A DNA stretch of 64,000 nucleotides, from contig CM119264.1 of assembly GCA_051294375.1 (NCBI GenBank), forward strand, positions 17,372,278 to 17,436,277, in the 5' to 3' direction. The position numbers were made by a program, and so were the translations under genes. The notes under the pieces are model-generated. The model did no database searches. It worked only from the letters and a program-made list of their open reading frames with translations, and had not been told where the DNA came from. Shown here piece after piece: positions 32,790 through 46,878 of this stretch. Origin of the DNA: Paraspadella gotoi. Lineage: Eukaryota; Chaetognatha. Every line of letters starts with the position of its first letter. Positions within the stretch are counted from its first letter, which is position 1.

Positions 32790-32917
32790 AAAAAAAAAAG
32801 GGGAAAAAAAGCAAAGATAAAAATAAGCGACAAAGACAAATTTTACCTCCGACGGACTCGTCACAGATCTCACTTTCGTCGCTGACGTCGGAAAAGCATT
32901 GGTTATTACGCTCGTAA

Positions 32918-33490
32918 TCGTCGTCGTTGTCGTCGTCGTCGTCGTCGTCATCCTCCAGGTAATCGTCGGCTTCTCACAGCGCCGTATCCATTGTTGAAAC
33001 GCGACTCATAATGAACCTCATCACATTTTTATGAGATAAATAAAAACAAAAGAGTCGGCCGGAGCCGTGGGCTATCGTCGGCCTCAAATCGCTCCGAGTC
33101 TTAAATCATAATTACGAGTTCGAACATTAATGGTTTTAGGAGAGACGAGAGCGGGGAAACAATAACTGGTCATTTAGAGCGAGGTTGGGGTCGGAAGAAT
33201 GGTGTCGAACAAACGCACCTGGATGAAGGCCAAGTTTAAAAATATGTGGGATATTCTTTTTACTTATTAAAGAGAAAAGATTAATTTCTCTGAAAACTTG
33301 AAGAGCAGGTCATTCACACGAGCCCGACAGCATAACCTTTATATATCAAAGGAGGAAAAAAAAAAGTATCATGGCCGCTATAAACTTTATCTCTTTAGGT
33401 ATGGACAACGACGACCAGGGTAAAACGAAAACGAGGGACGACGAAAACGACGACGGCGACGACGACAGCGACGAAGAACATGACGAGGAC
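32918..33490. repeat. (GTC)n and (GAC)n tracts
   Basis: GTC runs at 32918-32950 and GAC-rich DNA at 33405-33490, with unstructured DNA between. Confidence 0.7.
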
Positions 33491-35290
33491 GTCGGACATC
33501 GGCGTATCATGAAAAGGGAAGGCAGAAGGGATGGGGGGGGAGAGAAATAGAATATCTTAGAGCGCCTTGCATCTAATTCACCGTCATCAATCACGAAGCA
33601 GAAAAGAAGTGAGAGGACATTGAGTGAGAAGGACGTGTGGAGGAGGCGAGAGAGAAAAAAGAGAGAAACGGAAAGGGAGAAAAAAAAATTCTCTCGCGCG
33701 ACGCGTGAACGAAGACAAAAAAAAACAAAACAAAAAAAACAAAAGGACGAAACTGGAAAAAAAGGAAACATTTCGTATTTCATTAGAGGAAGAAAGAGGA
33801 ATTGTCACGTATTCTATAAATCTATATTTTTAATGTTTTTTTTTTGTTTTCTTTTATCATCATCTTTGTTGTCTCATTTTTTGATTGATTTATTTTTTAT
33901 CACTCTTTTTATTTATCAGTTGGTTGAGCAAAGTTTTTCTTTGTTTTGGTCAATTTCTTCGTCGTCCTCCCGGTCGGTCGACCAAGCGACGCCCACACTA
34001 GGCGACGCCCACTTTGCGCGTTCCAATATCGACAAGTTTTTTATGTTCGCGTGTGCAGTTGTGCGTCAGTATGTATCTGTGCGTGCAAACCTGCGATAGT
34101 CTAGCTCTTTTATTTCGATCCACTTGCGCTATTGATAAAAATATTTTTAACGTGTCTAAATTCATGAAGCTGTTCAAATGTTGTTCCATGCGATCAGTCG
34201 ATTTAAATAGAATAATAGTTAAAGTCAATGTTTTGGGAAAGCATTTTAAATATAAAACAAAAAAGTATTATTCATATATGTATTTTACGAGGACATTCAA
34301 AAAGTTATGTTTAATAGCCCGAACCGACTTGTTCTTTCCGCCCTTTGAATTTCCCCTTCTGCAATTCCCCGCGTCTTTCCAACCTCCAAGCCGTCGGCGC
34401 AGGAACTTTTTTTCCATTGGAGCTTTCTGCGCCTCTTATGTCCGACCCACTTATTCAAATGAGCTTCGCGTAAATTCACTGGACTCTCGTCCAGCACTTT
34501 TTCTTCCTTTTTTCTGTTTTCAGTCTTTTCCCCCCTTCACCCCCCCGTCTGGAGTTTTTGTTTTTAAAAATAGCAAATCTGTTTCTAGAAACAATATTGA
34601 AATAAATATAAAAAAAAACACTTTGTAAGGTTTACTGCATGTAGTAATTTACATTTACCATTAATGTGAGTCACTATTAACCAACCATAATCCAATACGT
34701 GGCCCAATTTGAGAAGGAAACGTATACATGTTTTTACTTTCATTTATCTTTCTCTTTCGGAAACTCAAAGTTTCGGCCTCGTTCTCGCCGACCAATAGGA
34801 AAAGCCGAATACAGGGATTGGACCAATTAGCGATCTCCCCGTCTATTTTTTTCTCCTTCGCTTTCCCCACTAAAACATGACGAAAGTCTTCGCAACTCAA
34901 CGCTGACTCAGAGAAGTAGATTATAAAAAAAAAATCTTGGAAACAAAACATCACAGATGATTTTAAAATCTCGCCAGATAAAATTTTTTTTCTTCACTTT
35001 TCTCATCGCTTCGTTTTTCATGTAAATCAACGTCTTCTACCCGAATGCTAATTAGTATTTGATTCGTTTCAAATCCCTTTTCTCACGACTGCTTTAATTG
35101 ATTCGGCATTCGCGGAGATATTCAAACTACATCAGCGCCTCTTTTCTCGGGACGAATAAAATTCATTACGCGGGAGAGAAATAAAAAGAGAGGTGAGAAG
35201 AGAAAAAATGGAGAAGTGTGAAGATGGTAGATAGGAAATTAGATGGTGATTCAACGATTCTTTTTGTTTAGAGACAAGTTATAATTAAAA
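33491..35290. other. Upstream region of SARAF
   Basis: No exon found. It is purine-rich to 33770, then AT-rich, with a CpG-richer part at about 34300-34560 that may belong to the promoter region. Confidence 0.45.
34792..34827. promoter_or_regulatory. Cluster of three CCAAT-box cores upstream of SARAF
   Basis: CCAAT at 34792 and 34823, ATTGG at 34817. Density and position about 780 bp before the SARAF start suggest an NF-Y-type promoter; the SINE at 35291-35528 lies between. The transcription start is unknown. Confidence 0.35.
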
Positions 35291-35528
35291 TGGTATGGTG
35301 GACAAACATTCACCAACCGTTCATCAGTGGCCATTGGTGCCGGAGACAAGTCATTCGTCTCCCAACCCAAAGGTCCGGGGTTCTAGCCCGGTGGCCGCCT
35401 AGCAGTTAAGAGGGACGGGGCGCTTAACCCGCCTGTAACTCGGTGTTACAGACTGATCCGAAGCTCAGGGACTGCTTATATTGAACGGTTCTGTCACTTA
35501 CACATAACAATAATTACTGTCTCTTCAA
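35291..35528 (+). mobile_element. tRNA-derived SINE (copy 3)
   Basis: D-arm GGCCATTGGTGCC, anticodon arm GGAGAC...GTCTCC, T-arm CCGGGGTTCTAGCCCGG with a B-box at 35379-35389. Compared with 14770-15005 the anticodon stem differs by a paired A-T to G-C change. It lies only 75 bp upstream of the SARAF start codon. Confidence 0.75.
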
Positions 35529-35603
35529 TGGCATTCCGTTGTATAGTTTCATGTTTTTGTTAACAGTTATTACTGCGAAGCGTCAAAGAACTCGAACTAT
35601 TTC

Positions 35604-35793
35604 ATGTCGCCTTTCTCGCTGTTCTTGGCGTGGGCGTGGCTAGCGCCGCTTGCATTGGCGTCAAGGACCGGAAACGAAGCTGACAGTATTCTTTTGAAGG
35701 ACGTGGAGGCGTTAGATCTGTGGCAGAATGCGTGGACCAACGCGAGAAGGACGTCACCCGTCCAACAGCTGAAATGCGTCGGAGGAAGCGCGG
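35604..35793 (+). CDS. SARAF: SARAF homologue, exon 1
   Basis: SARAF (TMEM66) is an ER membrane protein that associates with STIM1 and promotes slow inactivation of store-operated calcium entry. The exon encodes 63 residues: a signal peptide (MSPFSLFLAWAWLAPLALAS), then LLKDVEALDLWQNAWTNARR and QLKCVGGSAG. The human protein has a closely similar RDVQALTL and QLKCVGGTAG at the same place, so the assignment is firm. The donor is GTGAGA at 35794, phase 1. The ATG at 35604 is the one that gives the signal peptide. Intron 1 runs 35794-36987. Confidence 0.93.
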
Positions 35794-36514
35794 GTGAGAA
35801 AGAAAGACGGAGAAGAAAAAGAAAGAAAAAAGAAGAAAAAGAAATTCGGAAAGGAAAAACCGTCAAAAGAAAGACAATGACGAAAGACCACGAAACACAT
35901 GAATGTCTCCTGATAATATAATTTTGTCGTAAACTGAAAAAAAAAATCAATCATAATCAAATATCATAGACTAACGATGTCGTTAAAAGCTTTTTAATTA
36001 ATTACGTAAACGCGAAATGAAAAAAAAAAATCAAAATTTAAAAAAATGGGGTGAACCAACTGTAAAAATCTCCCTCGCGTGTGATGAAAAGAGAGGAGGA
36101 AAATATGTAAAGATTATGAAGAGAAGAAAAGAGAAAAGAAAAAAAAGAATTTTTTCTTCGTTTTCCTCTCAATGAATAATGGCATAATTTCTTTTACGTC
36201 CAGCGTCCGGCGAGAACACTCTTTTTTTCTATTTTCTCTTTTCTCTCCTTTCCATTTTCTAATCCACCCGCTACTTTATTCCATCTTTTCACTTTGTTTT
36301 ATCTTGTAATTTTTTTAATTATATTTTCTTTTATTTTCTTTTTTTTTAATTTCTTCTCCCGCCGCCGACGATGTCCTTCCGAGCGAAAAGAATCTGTTCT
36401 CAGGGAAGGAAAGAGAATAAGAGAAGAGCGAAAGGGTGAACGGAAAAGAGAGGATGAGTTTAATTAATAAAAAAAAAATAAAATTTTAGAATAGGAGAGG
36501 TCAAACAAATAAAA

Positions 36515-36570
36515 TGAGAGAGAGAGGGAGACAGAGAGAGAGAAAAGAGAGAGAGAGAGAGAGAGAGAGA

Positions 36571-36606
<36 letters not shown>
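36515..36606. repeat. (GA)n microsatellite in SARAF intron 1
   Basis: About 92 bp of GA repeat with a few breaks. The rest of the 1.2-kb intron is T/A-rich low complexity. Confidence 0.95.
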
Positions 36607-36610
<4 letters not shown>

Positions 36611-36987
36611 AAACAGAAAAAGAATCATTAAACGCGAATCTGGCAAACAATCTAGCAACATTAACGAGGTTTGTTTAGCGTTTTTCGTGCATCTTCCTCT
36701 TCTATTTTTCTATTTTTTTTCTATTTTTCTCTTTCTATTTTTCTCAATGTTGCATCGATGAGAAGCGCTATATCATGAAGAAGGGAATTGTTTCTGACTG
36801 TCGCAAGTTGTCTAAATGCGTTTTAGTATGAGAAAATATGGAGAGTAAAACTGATGGGCGAAGCAACAAAGGTTTACCGGTGTATCCTCAAAATCTATAA
36901 AGAAAATGACACGGCCCATTAATTCTGAATAGATATGAATATAAAAACTATCCCTAATAAGTAATAACATTCTTTCTCTCATCCCAG

Positions 36988-37160
36988 CCCATACGAAATC
37001 CTTTCACCCATCCCACGTGCGTTGCGTCAACCTAGGCCAGTCTCGCAACGGCGACGTCCGATGGCGCTGCGACGCAGACTTGGATTCGCGGGTGAAATTC
37101 GGCGACGTCGTCGTCAACTGCGAAGGCTCTAGATCCAAATAGACGGTCGAGTTTTGAGAG
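36988..37160 (+). CDS. SARAF: SARAF homologue, exon 2 (contains a frame break)
   Basis: Acceptor ATCCCAG ends at 36987 and the exon enters in phase 1. It encodes the luminal beta-sandwich core: VRCVNLG, GDVRWRCDADLD, VKFGDVVVNCEG. These parallel the human DVQWECKTDLD, YKFGKTVVSCEG. The frame then meets TAG at 37140, but the frame shifted by one missing base reads DGRVLRG up to the donor GTGAGG at 37161, and joins GSCGLEY of exon 3 in the right phase (VLRGSCGLEY also in human). One base is therefore missing between 37133 and 37142. Other single-base indels in this window make a sequence error more likely than a dead gene. A cysteine that follows GGTAG in human is absent here. Confidence 0.88.
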
Positions 37161-37169
37161 GTGAGGTCG

Positions 37170-37172
<3 letters not shown>

Positions 37173-37238
<66 letters not shown>

Positions 37239-37280
37239 AGAGAAGAGAGAGAGAGGGGGGGGGAGAAGAGAGAGAGAGAA
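37173..37280. repeat. (GA)n microsatellite in SARAF intron 2
   Basis: Starts about 12 bp after the donor of exon 2 and runs about 108 bp, with a G8 run near 37256-37263. The rest of the intron (to 37952) is T-rich. Confidence 0.95.
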
Positions 37281-37952
37281 GCGGAGATAGGTATTATGAA
37301 TATATTTTATTATCCTTTTCATGCCTTATCCTTTTCATCGGCAAATCGACCGTTAACCAAATTAATGTGAGAACTAGGTGATTTTTTTATTTTCTTCAGA
37401 AATATTTTTTATTTTGGTTTCGTTTTTTGGGAAATTTCTTTTTTTTATTTGCAAACTTGCTCTTTGAGACGAAAAATTGCGGGTTTTTTTTTTTTTTTTT
37501 CGCTTTGTCATCAAAATCGAGAGAAAAAACGAAACGAAACTAAAACAAAATGTTTTTCCATTTTCGATTTCCATTTTTAAATTCCCCACCAGCTTTCTGA
37601 GACAAAAGATTCCACTTTGTCGGGAAATCGAAAAATAGAAAAAAAAAGAACCAGAAAAAATGGCGAGAAGAGAAATTCCATCTTTCGATTGATATGCGAA
37701 TAAAAATAATTTCACTGGCTGGAAAGAAAGAAGCTCTTTCGCGCATTTGGGAGATAATCTTCTCCCTTCTCTCATTTTCTTTTCTCTTTTCTTTTCTTAT
37801 ATCCCCTCCCTTTTTTTCCTTTTGTTGGTTTGTAATTTCTCCCTTTTTTTGAAATTTTTCTCCATAATTTTTTCGTTTTATTTTCTACCATATTTATTTT
37901 TTATATTTTTGAAAATTATTATATAACTAATCTTTCCCTCCCTCTGTTTAAG

Positions 37953-39205
37953 GATCTTGCGGTCTGGAATACACTCTCGATTACGTGGAGGCCTGGCCTC
38001 TCAAGAACATCGTCGAGTGGCTGCAGTCAATTTTTTCCGGGGAGTCGACCGAGTGGATTCTTTCCAAAGCTCAACCGCTCATCCGTTCGTCTTCCAATTG
38101 GATTCAATCCACTTTCGTCGACGCGAAGAGACGTTGGTCCGAGCGGTTCGAGAACCCGCGCTCCAGGGATCGATTCTGGAGCGATGAGAGCAACCACGGC
38201 TGGAAATGGCAGGATAAATGGAGCGCTTGGTGGAGCCGAGAAAAACGATCGTCAGATTTGGGCGCGATATTCCTCAACATCCTCCTCCTATTTATGGTTT
38301 GGAAAGTCGTCTCTTTCGTTCTCTTCGTAATTCGACGAATCGTTTGCTTCGCCTTCAAACTGATGATTTGTGCGCTCGGACTCTGGGCGTTTTTCCAAGC
38401 GCCTTGTTTGGGCCTGAAGTTTTTGGCTGGTGGAGTCGTGCTTTGCACCGGTTCCTCCGTATTATTTTGGATAGCGCGGCGGATGGTGGACGTTGCTTCT
38501 TGGCTTCTTCGAAGCTTCTCTCGTCTTGTCTGCGGAAGAGAGACGCCTGCAGGAAGAGAAACGGCCACGCCTCCTCATGCCCCGGAAGTAGGACCCGCCT
38601 TTAATCCTCCTCACGCTCCGCAAGTCGATGATCCTCCTCTTCATCCTCCTCCTGCTTATTCTTCTATCTACCAAGATCAGGCCCAGTCGCCTCCATCTCC
38701 ATCGCCGCCTCCGCGACTCTATCCCGATCTCCCCGAATGCGACCCCAACATCTCGTCGGCTTCGGCTCCGCCTCCCCCCTACTACTCGGAGGAATCATCT
38801 CCCACTTATCAAAACGCTCCTTACCCTCCTGACTACACACGCACATCCGCTCCTCCTCCTCCTCCTCCTCCTCCAGGGTTCTCACCCGATATTCTCGCTG
38901 CAGCATCGGCAGCTTCTTCCGCCGCAACGTCGCCGTCCAACTGTCACCAATCCGAAGACGGAAACTCTGATTTCTCATGGGCATCATTTTTCGCCGGCGG
39001 CATCTTAGGATATTTGTTCCGTGGAGGCGACTGCAGCGGCGCTGGCGGCCGAAATAGCGAAACGGACCGGTGCCAGAGATGGAGCGGGTGGAACAGAGAC
39101 CGTCGACAGAGAAACGGAGCAGCGGCTGAATCCGCGTCATCGAGTCAGAGCGGAAATGTCCGACGAAGATGCGTCTCTTCCGATTGCGACACGAATAGAC
39201 GATAG
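37953..39205 (+). CDS. SARAF: SARAF homologue, exon 3 (membrane region and cytosolic tail)
   Basis: Encodes residues about 122-538. GSCGLEYTLDY closes the luminal domain. A Trp-rich stretch (FWSDESNHGWKWQDKWSAWW) precedes a hydrophobic region at about residues 224-297 (DNA 38258-38480) long enough for three or four membrane segments; human SARAF has one. A Pro-rich cytosolic part follows (residues about 327-432, with PPPPPPPPGF), then FAGGILGYLF, which matches the conserved GGxLGYLF of the family. The C-terminal 60 residues are Arg/Ser-rich. Stop TAG at 39203. The total of about 538 residues exceeds the 339 of human SARAF. Confidence 0.92.
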
Positions 39206-39460
39206 AATAGAATAGAAAGAAACGACTCGGAAACAACGACGACGAAGGGCGCCGCGTGGAGGATTAATATTGAAGTGGAGTAGCTCGTGGCGCCCCGAAA
39301 AATTTTGCACATAAGAACAAAAAACAGGAATCTGACTTTCATCCAGTTCTCATGACTTTCAATATAACCGTCGCAATTTTATGGAGAGAAATGTTTATTC
39401 TAATTTTGGCATGCCGCGATTTGTGTGGGCGCTATTGATTCTGTCTGTTTTTATTTGTGT

Positions 39461-39554
<94 letters not shown>

Positions 39555-40565
39555 CTTCCCCTTCCCCATTTCCCCCTCCGCTTCTCTCGTATCCCATCTC
39601 GTTGCTCATTTGCCTAATTAAATTTATCTGAAGCGAGTTTCGATTATTTCCTTTTATTTATCGTTGCCGATGAATCATGAAAAATCAAATTAATCTCAAT
39701 ATTCAATATCGTTAGTTTAAAACATGCTTATCTATAAAACGTTTGCGCTTAATTCTTTACACACCCATTATTGCATTCCCTTAAAATCAGCGTGATTAAG
39801 AATCATTGACTCACTGAAAAGCCGCTGCTGTAGCCCTTCACTATCATACCACAAGAAAACTCACTGATAACACTGATATCGTTCTGATGTAATTAATTAA
39901 ATAAATACATTTATATTACATTTATATTCACATTCTTCGATGATATCAATTCACCACCAACGACACCTTCATCTTCACCCACATTGCCACCCTGAATCAG
40001 CATCAACACACCAGCGCTTAAAATATATTTATAACTTATATAAAGATTATAACTATCATTAATTTCATTCTTTGATTAACACAATCACGATTTCCAGCGA
40101 CGGTGATCGCGTCTCACTTCTCCATCGTCGTTCGACCCCGATCGCATCCATCACCGTCGCCTAGGCAACGGAGGCGCAATCGATGAGGAAAAAGGGTGGA
40201 AGAAATAGAAGAGAAAAGTGGGTAAGTTGATTGAAAGAGATAAGAGGTAATAATGGAGAAATTATATAGACGAGTAGAGTAGAGTGAAACAAATTGGGAG
40301 ATTGAAGGAAAGAGAGGATGAAGCAAGATGCATGTTGATTCGAAGGAGAAGAAAAAAGAGGACAATTTAGTTATTTAGTATATTAATAAAAACTTAATAC
40401 TTGCTAAGAATTTTAAATGATAAAACCACAGTGAAATCCAAATTGAGGTTCGCAACCAACGCTTCTCTCAACGAGAGAAGGAATCAGCATAAGCGAAGGA
40501 ATGGAGACGTTAAATTGATTGTCGGTGGCGTCGCGTACGTCTGATTCCGCAAACAGCTTTTGTGT
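39206..40565. other. 3' flank of SARAF, non-coding
   Basis: AT-rich apart from the (CT)n at 39462-39552 (about 91 bp, almost pure). No further exon is seen. Confidence 0.6.
39462..39552. repeat. (CT)n microsatellite
   Basis: Long and nearly uninterrupted TC repeat 260 bp after the SARAF stop. Confidence 0.97.
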
Positions 40566-40570
40566 GTTAA

Positions 40571-40675
40571 AGAAAGAAAGAAAGAAAAGAGAGGGGAGAG
40601 AATGAGAGAGAGAGAGAGAGAGACGGAGAGAGAGAGAGAGAGACAAACAGTAAGACGAGGAGAGAAAGAGAGATT
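40571..40675. repeat. (GA)n / GAAA microsatellite
   Basis: GAAA units run into GA repeats. Confidence 0.9.
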
Positions 40676-40884
40676 AAAGCCTCCAAAAGACATCAAAAGA
40701 AAAAAAAAGCCAAGACCATCAGAGGACATCAAATCCCCTCGTCTTGTTTGGACGAGGCAGCCATTAACGGAATCTTCGTTTTTCTCCTAAACACAAAGGA
40801 GAAAACTTACAATTCCGTGACTGAATCGCTCGTGGAACCATGAGGCATGACGATAATGCAGTTGCGATCCCTGTAGCTGACGAT

Positions 40885-41005
40885 GATCTTGATCATGATC
40901 TTGATAATGACAAAGTCAACGACGAAATTTTTTGTTGTTCCCTGTTGATGATGATGATCACGATAATGACAAAGACGACGACGAAATTTTTCGTGGTTTT
41001 TCTTG
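40885..41005 (+). repeat. Short tandem duplication
   Basis: GATAATGACAAAGTCAACGACGAAATTTTT and its copy (GATAATGACAAAGACGACGA...) about 60-70 bp later. Both read as acidic codons with no gene context. Confidence 0.65.
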
Positions 41006-41205
41006 GCAAATTATTTAGGTGTTTGTTATTTTTTTAAAGTCGCTTGTCGATGTTTGGCGTCGCCATTGTTGACGTCAACGTCGTTGTTATTGTTGCTCGG
41101 CGCCAGCGTCGATGTCGCCGTTGTCCTCTTGACTTCGTAAAGGTCAGTGTCGTCGTTGTTTTTATTTATCGTCGTTTACATCTCGCTCTCGCTCCGTCGG
41201 ATAAC

Positions 41206-41207
<2 letters not shown>

Positions 41208-41261
<54 letters not shown>
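41208..41261. repeat. (CT)n microsatellite
   Basis: 54 bp of CT repeat followed directly by a CpG-richer patch (41262-41420). Confidence 0.95.
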
Positions 41262-41264
<3 letters not shown>

Positions 41265-41954
41265 GAGTCTTCGCTTGCATTCGGCCCAGGACGACCTCTG
41301 ACCTCTCAACACGAGTCTCTCATCTGCGCGTGCGACTCAAATCTTTTCATCTTGCGCGCATGTCCCCCGTTTGCGCATCGCGTGCATTTTGAACGCTCGA
41401 GAATTTGCGTGCGTGAACAATGCGTGTATAAAGTGCTCTGCATCCTCAAACTTAACAAAGAACCCAAAGTAGACCTTGCTTAGTCAGTTATTATGCATTT
41501 CATCTGGCCGACTATTAATGAGTGGACTTGGAATCAAGAATTCACCCCATGTGCCTCCTTAATCGTGTTTTAAAACTTAGATAAAAATAAAAATAAAAAC
41601 TAAACAATTTTAAACTTCTCATCTAAAAATATCTCAATTTTTTTTTCTGACAGGGTTTTCAGAGAAAAAGAAATTGCATATTTGATCCCTCGTTAGCCAA
41701 CGCAACGTGCAAAGAATCGGCTGAAATCAAACATCATTTTAAAGCCAGACAGAGATCGCAATTATTGGTATCAGAAAATTTTCATTCGAAGGAAGACGCC
41801 GGAAACGGCCTTAGTCTTTTCCAATCATTATTCAACTCAGAAGAAAAAAATCGATGTAGAAAATTTTATAATAAAAAAATTAAAGATATTGAAAAAACCC
41901 GATATACTTCCCTACTAACAAAGAGTGCGATGAAACGTGTGATTGAGTGAGGGA

Positions 41955-43172
<1,218 letters not shown>

Positions 43173-43322
43173 GATCCATCCATCCATCCATCCATCCATC
43201 CATCATTTATCCATCCATCCATTCGGTAATCTATTCATTCATGAATTATTCTTTCATTCATTCATCCGTTCATCCATTCATCCATCCATCCACCCATCAA
43301 TCAATCTAACTTTCCATCCACC
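43173..43322. repeat. (CATC)n tetranucleotide repeat
   Basis: CCAT/CATC units, first pure and then degenerate (CATT, CATC), over about 150 bp. Confidence 0.93.
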
Positions 43323-44440
43323 CCGGATGCGTCAAAAATTGCAGACATCAGAAAAGGACCACTAACTCAGTCAAGCGGAACAAAATTTAAAATGAACAGT
43401 GTCGTCACAGAATACAGCGAAACATTGCCATGACTCCAGAAGAAGAGGTGAGAGCCGGAAAATTTAGAAAGGAGAGTTGTGAGAGTTGTGGGAGTAGTGA
43501 GATTTGTGAGAGTTGTGGGATTAGTGAGAGCGTGTGCCGTTGCCTGAAGCCGCGGGATCGTCTTTCACAGTTACGCAAATTCATTCTCATTATGCATTCA
43601 CTTTACTCGAGTTTTTGCTTCGAACGGAGGCGGAACCTAAAATCTCTTTTCTTCTCTTCATTTCTTCTTTTTTTTTTCATACTACTTATTTTTCAAAATT
43701 TTCTCTCCTGTTTTCTGTCTAAAAAAATGAAAAGGGTTCCCATAAAGAAAAAAAACCTAGGAAATGTAAGGAGACGAATAAATGAACAAAAGAAAATAAA
43801 GCCGTCTTGAAAAGATAGAGGGGGGAAAAAGACGACGAGTCGCGCATAAATGAAATTTCCGGGTTTTTTTTTTCCATTTCACGAACGGCGCGACTTCCTC
43901 GCTCCAACGCCTTCTGGCGACGACGGGTCCAGGTCCACTTGCTTCGCAATTTATATCGATTTCATGAATCCTCGTTAGACATCGAATCATCGTCAACAGT
44001 GTCTCTCCTTTCTCTTTCCTTCCTTTGCCCCCTTTTTTTATCGCGCGGTTCTAAATTTCTTTTCACACCAAATTTCCTCGTACCCCGTCACTCCCGACTA
44101 TCGTTCGAAAAAAAAACCCGATTCTCGCGCCACAAATTCCGCGCTGACGCCATTCAGCGTCACGCGAATCGATCGGATGCCGGGGCACGTATTAAAGGAT
44201 CTGACCCGCGCGAGGAGAGATTTAATGAGCCGAGAGGGGAAGGCGAGAGGGGAAGCCCGCGGGATCAATGGGGAGACCCGGAGAGATCCTCAATCGTTTT
44301 GGCTCCTTCGATCGTTGCTCACGATGATTCTTCTTTTCTTCCTTTTTTTTTTTTTTCAGTTCTCACGGATGAGAGGTAGAAGAATGCGAAAGGAATGATC
44401 GGCTGAGAAAGCAGATGTATAGAGGTTAATGTTACATCAG
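43323..44440. other. Non-coding
   Basis: A GTTGTGAGAGTTGTGGGAGT-type tandem repeat at 43468-43530 and a CpG-richer stretch at 44040-44300. No exon supported. Confidence 0.5.
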
Positions 44441-44446
44441 TTTACA

Positions 44447-44985
44447 GTCATGTTAAAAAAAATCGCGCCACTTTATTTTAGGCTTTAAAAATGACCTTAT
44501 ATACTTGAATTTTTAAAAAAATTTTAAAGTAAATTAAAATTAATTGAAAGATGATAAGTTTGGTATAAATTTTATTAAAATCGGGCCATGCATTTACAAG
44601 CAGTGATTTTTTTAAGATTTAGGGCTAATCTTTTTTTTTAATATTTTGCATTCCTTGTAATAGATTAAAGGTAAAAAAATTATACTGTACATCCGGAGGG
44701 ATAACTGGATAATTGGATTGCCCTAGATCCTTAAATAATAATCTTAAGGTTATTAAAATATACGATAAAAGACTGGTCCATGATTCTGAAACTTTTAGAT
44801 AAAATTCGATTTTCCCATTTGGTTTTTAAAAAATAATATCTCCTAAACCGATTGTAATAACATTTAAACATATTAATTTATTTTTCTTTTTAATTCTTTT
44901 TTTTATATAATTTAAAAAAATATTTTTATAAAGCGTCTGGAATTTAAAGTTATAAAGTGGCGCGTTTTATTGCTCATGTGTGTAT
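44447..44985. mobile_element. Mariner/Tc1-like MITE
   Basis: The left end CAGTCATGTTAAAAAAAATC and right end (inverse) CACATGAGCAATAAAACGCG share an inverted GCGCCACTTTAT and flanking bases, with TA at the left border. The interior is AT-rich (540 bp), carries no transposase, and contains TTTGGTATAAATTTTATTAA, a phrase seen in mariner-type elements (from memory). Confidence 0.6.
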
Positions 44986-45027
44986 TTATATTTCATTTTA
45001 TTTGTTTGTTCTATTTTTGTCAAAAGC

Positions 45028-45079
45028 CCGCCATCTTCGAAAATAAAACGGCATCGGATCTGGGGATCTCCGCCATCTT
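45028..45079. promoter_or_regulatory. Paired CCGCCATCTT (YY1-type) sites
   Basis: Two identical decamers at 45028-45037 and 45070-45079, 42 bp apart, at the edge of a CpG-richer patch. YY1 family proteins bind this core, often at transcription starts. Confidence 0.35.
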
Positions 45080-45189
45080 TCGGAAGACAAAATTCCTCCC
45101 CGGGGATCGAGATGAAAAAACCGATGCTACCGTTCATACTCGCCGCAAACCCGCGGGGCATTGGTGAAGAGAGGAAAAGATGTAGATAA

Positions 45190-46500
<1,311 letters not shown>

Positions 46501-46522
46501 ACTCTCTCTCTCTCTGGCTCTC

Positions 46523-46571
<49 letters not shown>

Positions 46572-46600
46572 TCTCTCTTCTCCTCTCTCTCTCTCGACTC

Positions 46601-46633
<33 letters not shown>

Positions 46634-46878
46634 TCCTCTATTTCTTCTCCACCCTCCTTATCTCTCTCGACTCTCCTATCTTCCACTTTTCTTTCTTTCG
46701 TTTTTTCTGTTCGTAACGCGTCGATAATCTGACACGTGGATGGATGCCCCTTTCTCGCTGCGGTAGGGTGGGGGGAAGTAGAGTTGGAAAAGAGATTAAG
46801 AGAGAGATGAGAAAGAGAGGAGAATGAGAGGAGAGAGACGAGAGAGGAGAGAGAGAGGAGAGAGAGAGAGAGAGAGAA
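46501..46878. repeat. Imperfect CT block followed by GA block
   Basis: CT at 46501-46650 with interruptions; GA at 46790-46878. As at 42 kb, the two orientations face each other. Confidence 0.9.

Noticed and set aside
32434-32814. Possible CpG-rich exon on the - strand
   Set aside because: The frame crosses the poly-A and N region and depends on the CAACGCC word repeat; no splice sites or homology found.
38218-38674. Antisense and shifted frames over SARAF exon 3
   Set aside because: Shadows of a GC-rich exon; the SARAF frame has homology, correct phases and the GGxLGYLF motif.
43173-43322. CRISPR-like repeat
   Set aside because: It is a simple CATC tetranucleotide repeat without unique spacers.
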